Assembly: GCF_039541075.1 (NCBI RefSeq) | Contig: NZ_BAABFN010000001.1 | Span: forward strand, 1,116,001 to 1,180,000 | Reading direction: 5' to 3' | Source: Compostibacter hankyongensis | GTDB taxonomy: Bacteria; Bacteroidota; Bacteroidia; Chitinophagales; Chitinophagaceae | Length of the DNA: 64,000 bases | Shown here: positions 10,801 through 18,903 of the stretch, one piece after another | How the letters are laid out: the number at the start of each line of letters is the position of its first letter | Position numbering within the stretch: position 1 is the first letter of the stretch | The notes under the pieces: generated by a model | Database searches by the model: none | What the model was told of the DNA's origin: nothing | The model's input: the letters and a program-made list of their open reading frames with translations, nothing else | Translations under genes and position numbers: made by a program

Positions 10801-10913
10801 ACCCGGGTAATAATCCCGATGTGGACAACAACGGCGGCATCAACCCCGGTCTGGACGATGAAGCCTATCCCGTGCCGCGCACTTTTTCCATCGGGGCCAA
10901 CGTGACCTTTTAA
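7836..10913 (+). CDS. SusC/RagA-family TonB-dependent transporter (rhamnosidase locus)
   Basis: Outer-membrane glycan importer of the second PUL. The frame is open from 7695, but the stretch before 7836 does not look like a leader. Starts at 7836, 7854 or 7875 all give a signal peptide cut after AFA before QQNVAVHG. I chose 7836 because AGGGG precedes it. A carboxypeptidase-regulatory-like domain is followed by the segment GLNEVVVLGYGSQ, a plug (PLYVIDGFAV, ITVLKDAVSTAIYGARGSNG) and a barrel. No STN domain is present. It is clearly divergent from the module A/B/C SusC group, so it serves a different substrate. A susD gene and two glycosidase-like genes follow on the same strand. Confidence 0.93.
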   Translation: MPKSTYMCYSHRFMQRARCICVTFLLILAVMPAFAQQNVAVHGRITGPDNQPVAGVTVMISGTQNGTTSGVDGRYSLNAHAGDSLIFHALGLQTQQVRVGASPEINIQLSSGSKGLNEVVVLGYGSQRRRDVTAAVSTIDVSKLRDVPATNVSRLLEGQAPGITVKQTTGAPGKEMQVRVRGLGSLGAGSTPLYVIDGFAVGNSIGQNLNPADIATITVLKDAVSTAIYGARGSNGVVLITTKQARSGETNLNVTANYGVQNVPDSRRTKVLNGRDFAEFKKEAFMDKIRYFENREPDLSEVPADFRNPEDTKYNTDWMDEILNRNASFQNYNITFSEGKGDVHSLISVGYIDQQGALLNTRYKNYSVRANVEGKVNNFINMGLNLYGAWSKQNTATTEGRSALVGSALLLDPREPVRNEDGSWNDYIGGHDGIFGFTNPVQALEEITRDRQIGDALTTGYLEFSFLRDFKFKTTGNARFIFDSYKQYIPSDIAGENAPPPRDATASDDAHRIMNLSADQLLTYAHDFGEHHLDAMVGFTAQEEMTRGVAGSATTFPDDKTPYLQIGAINSGVSADSGWSMLAYFTRVNYSYKDRYLFTGTFRREGSSRFGELTKWGNFPALSVGWRISDEPFMPKTSWLDDLKLRGSWGVTGNNNIGNYSSLAFMNLNNYVIGDQFVYGRTVSAFANPDLSWETSDQLDIGLDLTVLDNTLTFTGEYYNKITTDMLLPVPLPVVSGFTTMLDNIGKVRNRGFEFGLDYRKRINAVNVWGNFNIAFNQNKVLAMRSENDVIWNGTMYGDFNVSKVGRPIGMIYGFKNLGIFQNQKEIDESPTQDGAIPGVYKYYDANGDGVISYDQTDMVEIGNPWPKFTWGLNLGGSYQNIDLSVLLTGAQDYDVFRQIESSTLNMDGVFNVLEVAKQRWRSEDQPGIYPTTNTWKWERESNSRYVYDASHAWVKNISIGYTLQKSKLKFGSVRLYLSGDNLFLITKYPGNNPDVDNNGGINPGLDDEAYPVPRTFSIGANVTF

Positions 10914-10964
10914 CAGCGCCCAGCCGTGCGTAATCCTGACATACAAACCATAAAATATTCAGGT

Positions 10965-12461
10965 ATGAAAAACATACTCTTTATAGCAGGCCTTGCGGGG
11001 TGCTTTATACAGTTCTCCTGCAATAAAGACTTCCTTTATAAAACCGACCCGACTCAGATAAAAACTGATGATTTCTATAAAACTCCGGCCGAGCTGGAGC
11101 AGGCGGTCAACGGCAGCTATTCGCAGCTGCAGGGTATCATCAATAATCAATGGACCTTTAACGAGCTGCCTACCGATAACACCACCATCGATTTTAACCC
11201 CGACGACCGGGGCCAGGCGGATCGGATCGAGGCCTTTGAGTTTTACACCGTCAACCAGGGCAGCGTTAACATCGAAGGTCTGTATAACAGTTATTACAGC
11301 GCCATCTTTAACGTCAACAATACGCTGCAGAAGATGCAGCAGTCTGAGATCCCGGATTCGGTAAAACCGGCTTACGAAGGACAGCTCAAATTCTTACGGG
11401 GATACTATTACTTTAACCTCGTGCAGTATTTTGGAGATGCGGTGCTCATCACGGAACCTATCCCCACCGACAATCCCTCCCTGGCCTGGGATTATCTGCG
11501 GAAGCCGGTGGATTCGGTGTATATGCAGGTGGAGAAGGACCTGAAGGATGCTGCTGCCGAGCTGTCTCCCGATCCCAATATCGGCAAGGCCACGAAAGGC
11601 GCCGCGCTAACCCTGCTGGGAAAGATGTACCTGACCCGGAAGCAGTATGCCGAGGCGGTCAGCACGCTGAAACAGGTGTTGTCCCTGGGCTACAGCCTGG
11701 TGCCTTCCTATGCATCGATTTTCGATCCGAAAACGGAGAACGGTCCCGAATCTATTTTTGAGGTGCAGTACGACAGTAAAAGCGACAAGGGAGAATGGAG
11801 TACCTTTATCTATACCTTCGCTCCCCGCAAATCCGGAGGCGCCGTTACGCGCTGGGACCAGAGCAATCCCGGCGGCTGGAACATCCCAACGAATGATATG
11901 ATCAACACCTACGAAGCCGGGGATAAGCGAAAGGCGGCTTCTATAGGGCTGGACTATACCAGTCCCGATACGCATAAGGTGGTACCCTATATCAAGAAAT
12001 ATGACCATCCGCATGCCATTTACAACCGTACCGACGACAACTGGCCCTTGCTGCGCTACGCCGACGTGCTGCTGATGCTGGCCGAGGCCATCAACGAGCA
12101 GAGCGGTCCGACAACAGATGCCTATACCTACCTGAACCAGGTGCGGCAGCGTGCCGGTCTCAAGGCCGTGAGCGGTCTCAGCAAGGATGCGTTCCGGGAA
12201 AAAGTGCTTCATGAAAGAAGGGTAGAGCTGGCCTTTGAGAACTGGCGCTGGTTCGATCTGAAGCGTACCAAGACGCCGGAGGAGCTGGCCAGCTTCCTGA
12301 ACGCGTATGCGGCAAAGGAAAAGGCCAACCCTACTGCCAGCCGGCAGGGTGTGCCTTATTCGAGCAGCGACTATATCTTCCAGCCGTATGAGGCTTTATA
12401 CCCGATCCCCAACTCGGAACGGCTGGTGAATGACAAGCTGACCCAGAACGAAGGATACTGA
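10965..12461 (+). CDS. SusD/RagB-family lipoprotein (rhamnosidase locus)
   Basis: Partner of the SusC just upstream. The frame extends upstream to a GTG at 10926, but the ATG at 10965 is preferred. It follows an AGG and starts a lipoprotein leader with the lipidated Cys at residue 19 (IQFSC). SusD hallmarks include CNKDFLYKTDPTQ, LKFLRGYYYFNLVQYFGDAV, LLRYADVLLMLAEAINE, VRQRAGL and the C-terminal ERRVELAFENWRWFDLKR. At about 498 residues it is shorter than the module A/B/C SusDs (631-637). Only about 15 bp separate it from the next gene, so co-transcription is likely. Confidence 0.93.
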   Translation: MKNILFIAGLAGCFIQFSCNKDFLYKTDPTQIKTDDFYKTPAELEQAVNGSYSQLQGIINNQWTFNELPTDNTTIDFNPDDRGQADRIEAFEFYTVNQGSVNIEGLYNSYYSAIFNVNNTLQKMQQSEIPDSVKPAYEGQLKFLRGYYYFNLVQYFGDAVLITEPIPTDNPSLAWDYLRKPVDSVYMQVEKDLKDAAAELSPDPNIGKATKGAALTLLGKMYLTRKQYAEAVSTLKQVLSLGYSLVPSYASIFDPKTENGPESIFEVQYDSKSDKGEWSTFIYTFAPRKSGGAVTRWDQSNPGGWNIPTNDMINTYEAGDKRKAASIGLDYTSPDTHKVVPYIKKYDHPHAIYNRTDDNWPLLRYADVLLMLAEAINEQSGPTTDAYTYLNQVRQRAGLKAVSGLSKDAFREKVLHERRVELAFENWRWFDLKRTKTPEELASFLNAYAAKEKANPTASRQGVPYSSSDYIFQPYEALYPIPNSERLVNDKLTQNEGY

Positions 12462-12475
12462 ACCGAATAACTGTA

Positions 12476-14296
12476 ATGACTACACGCCGCCGATTCATCC
12501 AGCAAACATCCCTGGCCGGAATAGCCCTGGGGTTGCCGGGAAGCTTTTCCCGGCTGACCGCCGGAGATCCTTTTACCTATGCCTCGCCTTATCTCAGGCT
12601 GCAGCTGATGCGGGACCGGCCGGCGTTTTCTTTTTTCTCCACGGACAGCCTCGGCGGGGGGCAGCTTTCCGTAAGTCCGTTGATGAAAGCGGCGCCGTCG
12701 CAGGGCGCAGCTTACCAAAGTCGCGTTACCGGTGGAGAGATCGCTTATTTTACCGGAGCGGGGAAGTCCGACATTGCGGTATGGACCTGCAGCATGCAGC
12801 CAAAATCCTTTTCCCTTCGTACCCGGACAGACGGGACCCATGCTGAGCCTTTTGCCGTTACCTTCTCCCAAAAAGCCAATCACTGCACAGTGCTGGGGAC
12901 CATGAGCGGGGACAAGCAGGTAAAATTCCCCTGTGTGCTGCATTTTCCCGGCATGGGAACGTTCCGCGTCTTTTGCAGCGATCCGGATATCCGTCTTTTT
13001 TATAACGCCGAGCTGACGGAGCAGCCTTTTGTGCAGATCGCTTTGCCGGCAGCAGATGCCGGTCATCCCGATATCACCTACCGGTTTGATTCGGTGGCCA
13101 TCTTTCCTGACGCCGCCGGTATAAAAAACGATCCCCGGTACGACGGATTCAGAAAAAACTTTATCAACATCTTCCAGCTCAGCCCGGGCTTTAAGACCCT
13201 GGCCAACAACTCTACCAGCGATGCCTGCGCCTTTACGCTTTTTCTGTACGCCGAAATGGCGCAGGTGACCCCGGCGCTGGCGGAAGGGCTCACAGCCATG
13301 GACCTGGTCAGGAACAGCCTGGACCGTTACTTTGAAGGCATGCTCGGTTACGGCATGGTAGGTAAGCACAACTGGCAGAGCAAATACAACTCTTCAGACA
13401 GCTTCCCTTCGCTGATCATGTCCGCCTGTTATTATATCCAGCATACCCGGGACCGGGAATGGGGGATGAAGAACTATGCCGGCATCCGGAGCTGGGCGGA
13501 GAAAATGATCGCCACAGACACCAACAAAGACGGCATCATCGAATATGGCTATTCCGGCAACTCCGGGAGCTGGGACAATAAGCAGGGTTTTAAAAGACCG
13601 GCCAACTGGTGGGATACGATCGGCTTCGGGCACGACGATGCTTATTCGAATGCGCTGGCCTACCGCGCGGCTGCGCTGATGAAGGAAACTGCAGCCTTCC
13701 TGGGTAAAAAAGAGGATGAAAATTACTTCTCCGACTTTGGGGGCAGGCTGAAAAAAAATTACTATACCCGTTTTTATAACCCCGCTACCGGCGTGCTGGG
13801 TGGATGGCGGAGCGCAGACGGGCAGCTGCACGATTATTATTTTACCTTTGTAAATAGCATTGCCATCTGCTACGGGCTGGTGGAAAAGAAAGCGGCCAAA
13901 AAGATCATGCAGCGTTTGCTGGATAAGATGAAGGCGGTCGGCTATACGGACTTCCGGCTGGGATTGCCGGGTAACCTTATCCCTATTGCCGATGAAGATT
14001 ACGCCCACCACGATCCGCGCTGGGGATACCAGCGGTTCCAGGTCTATGAAAACGGAGGCGCCTCCGGCTGCTATGTGTATTATACCCTGCATGCCCTTTA
14101 CAAGCTCGGCATGCGGGACGAAGCGGAGCGTATCCTGATGCCCATGCTCGAAAGCTATAAAAACGGTAGCTTTGAAGGCAGCTGCCCGGGCGGTAAGATG
14201 ACCCGCGACTGGAAAACCTGGAGCGGGGAATGCTGGGGATACGAGGGATTTCTGGTAGACAATTACCTGGCCCTGAAGGCGGTGCTGGACCGTTAA
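12476..14296 (+). CDS. Tat-exported six-hairpin (alpha/alpha-barrel) glycosidase-like protein, family not recognised
   Basis: Probably a secreted glycan-acting enzyme. The 606-residue protein begins with a twin-arginine leader (TTRRRFIQQTSLAGIALGLPG). The N-terminal half is beta-rich. The C-terminal half looks like an (alpha/alpha)6 toroid of the six-hairpin class, with aromatic and acidic clusters: TDTNKDGIIEYGYSG, RPANWWDTIGFGHDDAYSNA, WGYQRFQVYENGGASGCYVYY and WSGECWGYEGFLVDNYLALKA. Candidate acidic catalytic residues lie in the GHDDAYS and YENGGA stretches, but I cannot assign them. It lies between susD and a GH106-like gene, which points to rhamnose-containing glycans. I do not recognise a specific GH family. 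A polysaccharide lyase or other six-hairpin enzyme is also possible. Confidence 0.6.
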   Translation: MTTRRRFIQQTSLAGIALGLPGSFSRLTAGDPFTYASPYLRLQLMRDRPAFSFFSTDSLGGGQLSVSPLMKAAPSQGAAYQSRVTGGEIAYFTGAGKSDIAVWTCSMQPKSFSLRTRTDGTHAEPFAVTFSQKANHCTVLGTMSGDKQVKFPCVLHFPGMGTFRVFCSDPDIRLFYNAELTEQPFVQIALPAADAGHPDITYRFDSVAIFPDAAGIKNDPRYDGFRKNFINIFQLSPGFKTLANNSTSDACAFTLFLYAEMAQVTPALAEGLTAMDLVRNSLDRYFEGMLGYGMVGKHNWQSKYNSSDSFPSLIMSACYYIQHTRDREWGMKNYAGIRSWAEKMIATDTNKDGIIEYGYSGNSGSWDNKQGFKRPANWWDTIGFGHDDAYSNALAYRAAALMKETAAFLGKKEDENYFSDFGGRLKKNYYTRFYNPATGVLGGWRSADGQLHDYYFTFVNSIAICYGLVEKKAAKKIMQRLLDKMKAVGYTDFRLGLPGNLIPIADEDYAHHDPRWGYQRFQVYENGGASGCYVYYTLHALYKLGMRDEAERILMPMLESYKNGSFEGSCPGGKMTRDWKTWSGECWGYEGFLVDNYLALKAVLDR

Positions 14297-14313
14297 AAAA
14301 GAACAGTCTTTCC

Positions 14314-17300
14314 ATGCTTCAAAAAATACCATGCTCTCTTGTTGCGTTGTTTTTATTTTTAGCCGCTGCGGTTTCCTGTAGCCGGCAGCAACGCGAGCAC
14401 CCTGCAGACCTTGCCGCCTTTACGCCCTCTGCCGACCTGGAAAAAGATTTTAAGCATCCCCCGGATCAGAACCGTCCCTGGGCTTTCTGGTGGTGGCTGG
14501 AAGGGAATATCGACAGCGCCGGTATCCGCAAGGACCTGTCGGAGATGAAAAAGGTGGGTATCCGCGGCGCTATCATTTTTGACGCGGGGTCATCCTCCTA
14601 TACCGATGTGCGGCGTACTGCCGCAGGTCCGGCATTCATGAGCCCGGCCTGGCGAAAGCTTTTTGCCTATGCCAATGCAGTGGCGGACAGCCTGCAGCTG
14701 CAGCTGAGCCTGAACATCGGCAGCGGCTGGAACGACGGCGGCCCCTGGGTAACGCCTGAGCTGGCTTCTCAGAAGCTGACCTGGAGCCGCACAGACGTGA
14801 AAGGAGGCGCCTCCATCCGGCAGCAGATGCCCCTGCCGGGCAATGTATTCAGATACGGAGCGGAACAAAAGCCTTTTTTTAAACCGGTGGCCACGCTCGC
14901 CATCCGGCTGGGCGATTCCTCTCCGGTGGTCACTCCCCTGAAATATTTCGATCTGAAAGCCGTGCACCGCGTCACGGGTATCCGGACGCCTGACGGCTAC
15001 GACTGGAGCATTTTTCTGCAGGAAGATTCCGCTACGCTGCAGCAGCACAATGCCCGGATAAAAGATGTGATCGACATCAGCGATAAAACCGATTCGTCCG
15101 GCAACCTCAGCTGGGATGCTCCTCCCGGCGACTACGCCCTCTTGTGGTTCGGCTATACCGGCACCGGCGCAAAGGTTTCCACCAGCAGCCCGGGCGGGGA
15201 AGGGCTGGCCATCGACTATATGAATCCGGCTGCTATGGACCTGCAGTTTGAAAAGGTGCCGGGCGTGCTGATCCGGGATATCGGTCCGCTTGCGGGGCGG
15301 AGCCTGAAATACCTGCACGATGACAGCTGGGAGCTGGGCGCGGCCAACTGGACACCGGGATTCCGCGAAGCTTTCCGGCAGAAACACGGCTACGACCTGC
15401 TGCCTTACCTGCCGGTGATGGCCGGCTGGATCCTTGAAAACAAAGATGTCTCCAACCGCTTTCTCACCGACTTCCGGAGGACCATTGCCGACCTGATCGC
15501 CCAAAATCACTATACCCGTTTCAGACAGCTGGCGCATGCCCGCGGTCTGGGCATTCATCCCGAAGGGGGCGGTCCTCACCCCGCGCCTATCGACGCGCTG
15601 CTGAACCTGGGTATCAATGATGTTCCCATGGGCGAGTTCTGGGCCCGGGTAAAGACCCACAGGGTGCAGGATTTCGAGCGGATCTTTGTAAAACAGAGCG
15701 CGTCCGCCGCTCATGTTTACGGCAGGCGATATGTGCAGGCGGAAGGCCCCACCTCCATCGGTCCCCAGTGGGAGATGGACCCCCGCCGGCTGAAACCCAC
15801 CATTGACCGGGCCTTCTGCGAGGGGCTGAACCGGCTGGTGTTCCATACCTTTACCCATTCGCCGGACAGTGCGGGCCTGCCGGGATTTGAATATTTTGCG
15901 GGCACCCATTTCAACCCCAACATCACCTGGTGGAAACAGGCGCCGGCGTATGTGGATTATATCGCCCGTTGCCAGCTGTTGCTCCAGCAGGGATTGTTTG
16001 TCGGCGATGTCTGTTATTATTACGGTGATAACGTGCCCAACCAGGTCCACCTCAAGCGGACCGATCCTTCCCTGGGTGAAGGATATGATTACGATGTTGC
16101 CAATACCGACGTGCTGCTGAACCGTATGAGCGTAAAAGATCACCGCATTTTTCTTCCCGACGGTATGCACTACGAAGTGCTGGTGCTGCCGCCGCAAAAG
16201 ACCATGACGCTGCCCGTGCTGAAAAAGATCCGGCAGCTGGTAAAGGAGGGAGCCACTGTGATCGGTCCCCGCCCCCGGCAGGCGGCCGGGCTGGACGGAT
16301 ATCCGCAGGCGGACAAGACCCTGGAACAGATCGCGGACGAAGTATGGAGAGATGCCGACGGAGTGCATGCGGTGGAACATGTTTTTGGGAAAGGAAAGGT
16401 GGTATGCGGAAAGACCATCCGGACGGTATTGCAGGAGCGGGGCGTAGTTCCGGATTTTGTCGCCCGGGACAAGAAGCTGTTGCAGGATATCGACTATATC
16501 CACCGGAGCTTTGGAAAATACGAGATCTATTTCCTCAGCAACCGGCGGGATACAGCGCAGTGGCTGACGGCAGGCTTCCGCGTCACGGGAGCCGCTCCGC
16601 AGCTCTGGCAGCCGGATAACGGCAGCATCGTTCCGCAGGCGGTTTACGATACCGCCGGGGGACATACGCTGCTGCCGCTGTACCTGCCGCCCGAAGGAAG
16701 CATCTTTGTGATCTTCCGGAAAGGGGAGGTGCCGGCCCATCTCGTGTCCGTAGCGCGGGACGGACGTACGGTCTTTCCCTTCGCAACGGCGCAGCCGCCT
16801 GCAGAGGAGCGGCTGGAGCCTGCGGCAGACGGACAGTTGATGACGGCCCGTCCGGGCCAGTATACCCTCAAGTATGCCGGCGGGCGGACGCGCGACATCA
16901 CCCTGACGCCTCCGCCGGCCGCGGTAGCTCCGGATTCGGCCTGGCGGGTATACTTTTCGCCGGAATGGGGCGGTCCCGGCGGGGTAACCATGGATTCCCT
17001 GATCTCCTGGCCGAAGAGTACGGTAACGGGCATACGTTATTACTCCGGCACGGCGGTTTACCGGAATACTTTTTCCTTACAGCAGACACAGCTGCAGGAA
17101 GGGCGGCGGGTGATGCTGGACCTGGGGAGCGTGCAGAACCTGGCTGAAGTATCGGTAAACGGAAAACCGGCCGGCGTGCTCTGGAAGCTTCCTTTTGCCC
17201 TCGACGTGACGCCATGGATAAAGGCGGGACGCAATACCGTCGAGATCCGGGTGGCCAACCTCTGGCCGAACCGCATCATCGGCGACCAGCAGCTGCCCCC

Positions 17301-17418
17301 GGGAAAACGCTATACCCGTACCAACGTCATCAAATTCAAAAAGGATTATCCCCTCTTGCCTTCGGGTCTGCTGGGGCCGGTGCGTGTCCGGTTTGTGCCG
17401 ATGTTGCCGGCCGAATGA
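14314..17418 (+). CDS. GH106-like alpha-L-rhamnosidase, lipoprotein
   Basis: Predicted enzyme removing alpha-L-rhamnose from plant-type glycans such as pectic rhamnogalacturonan or rhamnosylated glycosides. The frame is open from 14230, overlapping the previous gene. The ATG at 14314 lies 17 bp past that gene's stop and starts a lipoprotein leader (lipobox AAVSC, Cys 22). The GH106 signature follows at about residues 52-65 (NRPWAFWWWLEGN) with GIRGAIIFDAG. Further conserved segments are DDSWELGAANWTPGFREAF, HPEGGGPHPAPIDALLNLG, NDVPMGEFW and QAEGPTSIGPQWEMDP. The last 150 residues form a galactose-binding-like sandwich (NLAEVSVNGKPAGVLWKLPF). The length of about 1034 residues fits the family. 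The lipid anchor suggests periplasmic or outer-membrane location. Family confidence is good; substrate is inferred. Confidence 0.85.
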   Translation: MLQKIPCSLVALFLFLAAAVSCSRQQREHPADLAAFTPSADLEKDFKHPPDQNRPWAFWWWLEGNIDSAGIRKDLSEMKKVGIRGAIIFDAGSSSYTDVRRTAAGPAFMSPAWRKLFAYANAVADSLQLQLSLNIGSGWNDGGPWVTPELASQKLTWSRTDVKGGASIRQQMPLPGNVFRYGAEQKPFFKPVATLAIRLGDSSPVVTPLKYFDLKAVHRVTGIRTPDGYDWSIFLQEDSATLQQHNARIKDVIDISDKTDSSGNLSWDAPPGDYALLWFGYTGTGAKVSTSSPGGEGLAIDYMNPAAMDLQFEKVPGVLIRDIGPLAGRSLKYLHDDSWELGAANWTPGFREAFRQKHGYDLLPYLPVMAGWILENKDVSNRFLTDFRRTIADLIAQNHYTRFRQLAHARGLGIHPEGGGPHPAPIDALLNLGINDVPMGEFWARVKTHRVQDFERIFVKQSASAAHVYGRRYVQAEGPTSIGPQWEMDPRRLKPTIDRAFCEGLNRLVFHTFTHSPDSAGLPGFEYFAGTHFNPNITWWKQAPAYVDYIARCQLLLQQGLFVGDVCYYYGDNVPNQVHLKRTDPSLGEGYDYDVANTDVLLNRMSVKDHRIFLPDGMHYEVLVLPPQKTMTLPVLKKIRQLVKEGATVIGPRPRQAAGLDGYPQADKTLEQIADEVWRDADGVHAVEHVFGKGKVVCGKTIRTVLQERGVVPDFVARDKKLLQDIDYIHRSFGKYEIYFLSNRRDTAQWLTAGFRVTGAAPQLWQPDNGSIVPQAVYDTAGGHTLLPLYLPPEGSIFVIFRKGEVPAHLVSVARDGRTVFPFATAQPPAEERLEPAADGQLMTARPGQYTLKYAGGRTRDITLTPPPAAVAPDSAWRVYFSPEWGGPGGVTMDSLISWPKSTVTGIRYYSGTAVYRNTFSLQQTQLQEGRRVMLDLGSVQNLAEVSVNGKPAGVLWKLPFALDVTPWIKAGRNTVEIRVANLWPNRIIGDQQLPPGKRYTRTNVIKFKKDYPLLPSGLLGPVRVRFVPMLPAE

Positions 17419-17424
17419 TCCCGC

Positions 17425-18855
17425 TCAGCGCCATCCTCCTCCCAGGGCCATATACAGATCGGCTGCCGCAGACAGCTCGCGGCTCCGGATATCGGCAAGG
17501 TCCAGCTGTGCCTGCAGTGCGCTGCTTTGGGCGGAGATCACCTCCAGGTAGTTGGCCATGGCGTTTTTATAAAGCTGCTGTGCATTGCTGATGGCTTTTT
17601 TCAGGATCGCCACCTGTTCCGCTGCCGTCTTTTCCTGCTGCCGGAGCTTATCGGTCTTTATCAGTGCATCCGATACTTCGGTGACCGCCTGCAGCACGGT
17701 CTGCCGGAATGCAGTGACGGATTGCTCCCGTTCTATTTTAGCGACCGCATAATCCGTTTTCAGCCGCCGCCGGTCAAAGAGCGGCTGTGTTATACCGCCG
17801 GTCACCACACCGAACAAAGATCCGGGCAGGGTAAACCAGCTGCTGGCCTTCAGCGCATTCACTCCCCCTTCGGCGCTGATCGAAAGCGAAGGGTACATTT
17901 CCGCCTGCCGGATCCCGACGGCAGCATTGGCTACGATAACATCCATTTCAGCCGAGCGCACATCAGGACGGCGGCTCACAAGCGCCACGGGAAGACCCGC
18001 CGGCAGAAAATCAGGGATGGTAATATCCGAAAGATTTACGGTACGGGCCACGGTGCCGGGGAACTGTCCCGTAAGCAGCTGCAGAGCATTTTCCTGCAGG
18101 GCGATCCCCTGCTCCAGCTGCGGTATCAGGGCGGCGATGGCTTTTTGCTGTGCCTCGGTCTGCTGCACGGAAAGGGTGGTAGCCTCGCCCGCATCCCTCA
18201 GCAGCCGGGTCAACTTCAGCGTATTGTCGCTCAGCGCAAGGTTCTGCCGGGCGATCTTCAGCTGCTTGTCCAGCATAAGCAGCTGATAAAATCCCCTGGC
18301 AATATCCGAGACCAGCCTTGACTGCACCGCCTTTTTCGCTTCATGGGTCTGCAGGTACTGGGTGCGGGCGATTTCTTTCTGCCGGCGTATCTTTCCCCAG
18401 ATATCCGCTTCCCAGGATATTCCTGCCGATGCGTTGTAATCTTCGAGGTGGTCGCTGTGCAGCACGCTTCCGGCGCTCATGCCGTTCAGGCTGTTTTTGG
18501 AAGGGTGATTGTATTGGGCGCCTATCTGCAGATCGGCTTGGGGGAGCCCGGCGAGACGGGCTGCCTTCAGCCGCTGCTCGGCCGCTGCGATCCTTTCCAC
18601 CGCAAGCTGCAGGTCGTAGTTATACCGGATACCTTTGGCGATCAGACCTTGCAGGGTAGTGTCCGTAAAGAATTTCCGCCATTCCAAGGCTGCGATACCG
18701 GCGGTATCGCCATAAGTAGTAACCGGGGCGTGGCGGTAATGATCCGGCAGCTGCAGCTCCGGCCGCCGGTAATCCCTGCCCACCCTGCACGAAAAAAGCG
18801 TAAGGCCCAGGACGAGACCAAGGAGAAGGCCGCCGGTATTGGTTTTATGTTGCAT
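17425..18855 (-). CDS. Outer-membrane efflux lipoprotein (TolC/NodT-type OMF)
   Basis: Outer-membrane channel of a tripartite RND pump. The 476-residue protein has a lipoprotein leader (LTLFSCRVG, Cys 23), then RDYRRPELQLPDHYR, typical of the NodT branch. It has two outer-membrane-efflux repeats rich in long Gln/Ala helices. Segments such as GISWEADIWGKIRRQKEIA, ALVSRRPDVRSAEMDVIVANAAVGIRQAEMYPSLS and NYLEVISAQSSALQAQLDLADIRSRELSAAADLY are family hallmarks. It is the last gene of the minus-strand operon after the pump gene (48 bp gap). Its 3' end meets the rhamnosidase gene convergently, only 6 bp apart, with no clear terminator. Confidence 0.94.
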   Translation of the reverse strand: MQHKTNTGGLLLGLVLGLTLFSCRVGRDYRRPELQLPDHYRHAPVTTYGDTAGIAALEWRKFFTDTTLQGLIAKGIRYNYDLQLAVERIAAAEQRLKAARLAGLPQADLQIGAQYNHPSKNSLNGMSAGSVLHSDHLEDYNASAGISWEADIWGKIRRQKEIARTQYLQTHEAKKAVQSRLVSDIARGFYQLLMLDKQLKIARQNLALSDNTLKLTRLLRDAGEATTLSVQQTEAQQKAIAALIPQLEQGIALQENALQLLTGQFPGTVARTVNLSDITIPDFLPAGLPVALVSRRPDVRSAEMDVIVANAAVGIRQAEMYPSLSISAEGGVNALKASSWFTLPGSLFGVVTGGITQPLFDRRRLKTDYAVAKIEREQSVTAFRQTVLQAVTEVSDALIKTDKLRQQEKTAAEQVAILKKAISNAQQLYKNAMANYLEVISAQSSALQAQLDLADIRSRELSAAADLYMALGGGWR

Positions 18856-18903
18856 GAATACAGTGTTTATCCGTTTCGTTGACGATGATTAGAAAATAAA
18901 AGG

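Noticed and set aside
14590..16740. Minus-strand open frame of 716 codons opposite the rhamnosidase gene
   Set aside because: The GH106-like frame has a leader, the right length and conserved motifs; the antisense frame has none.
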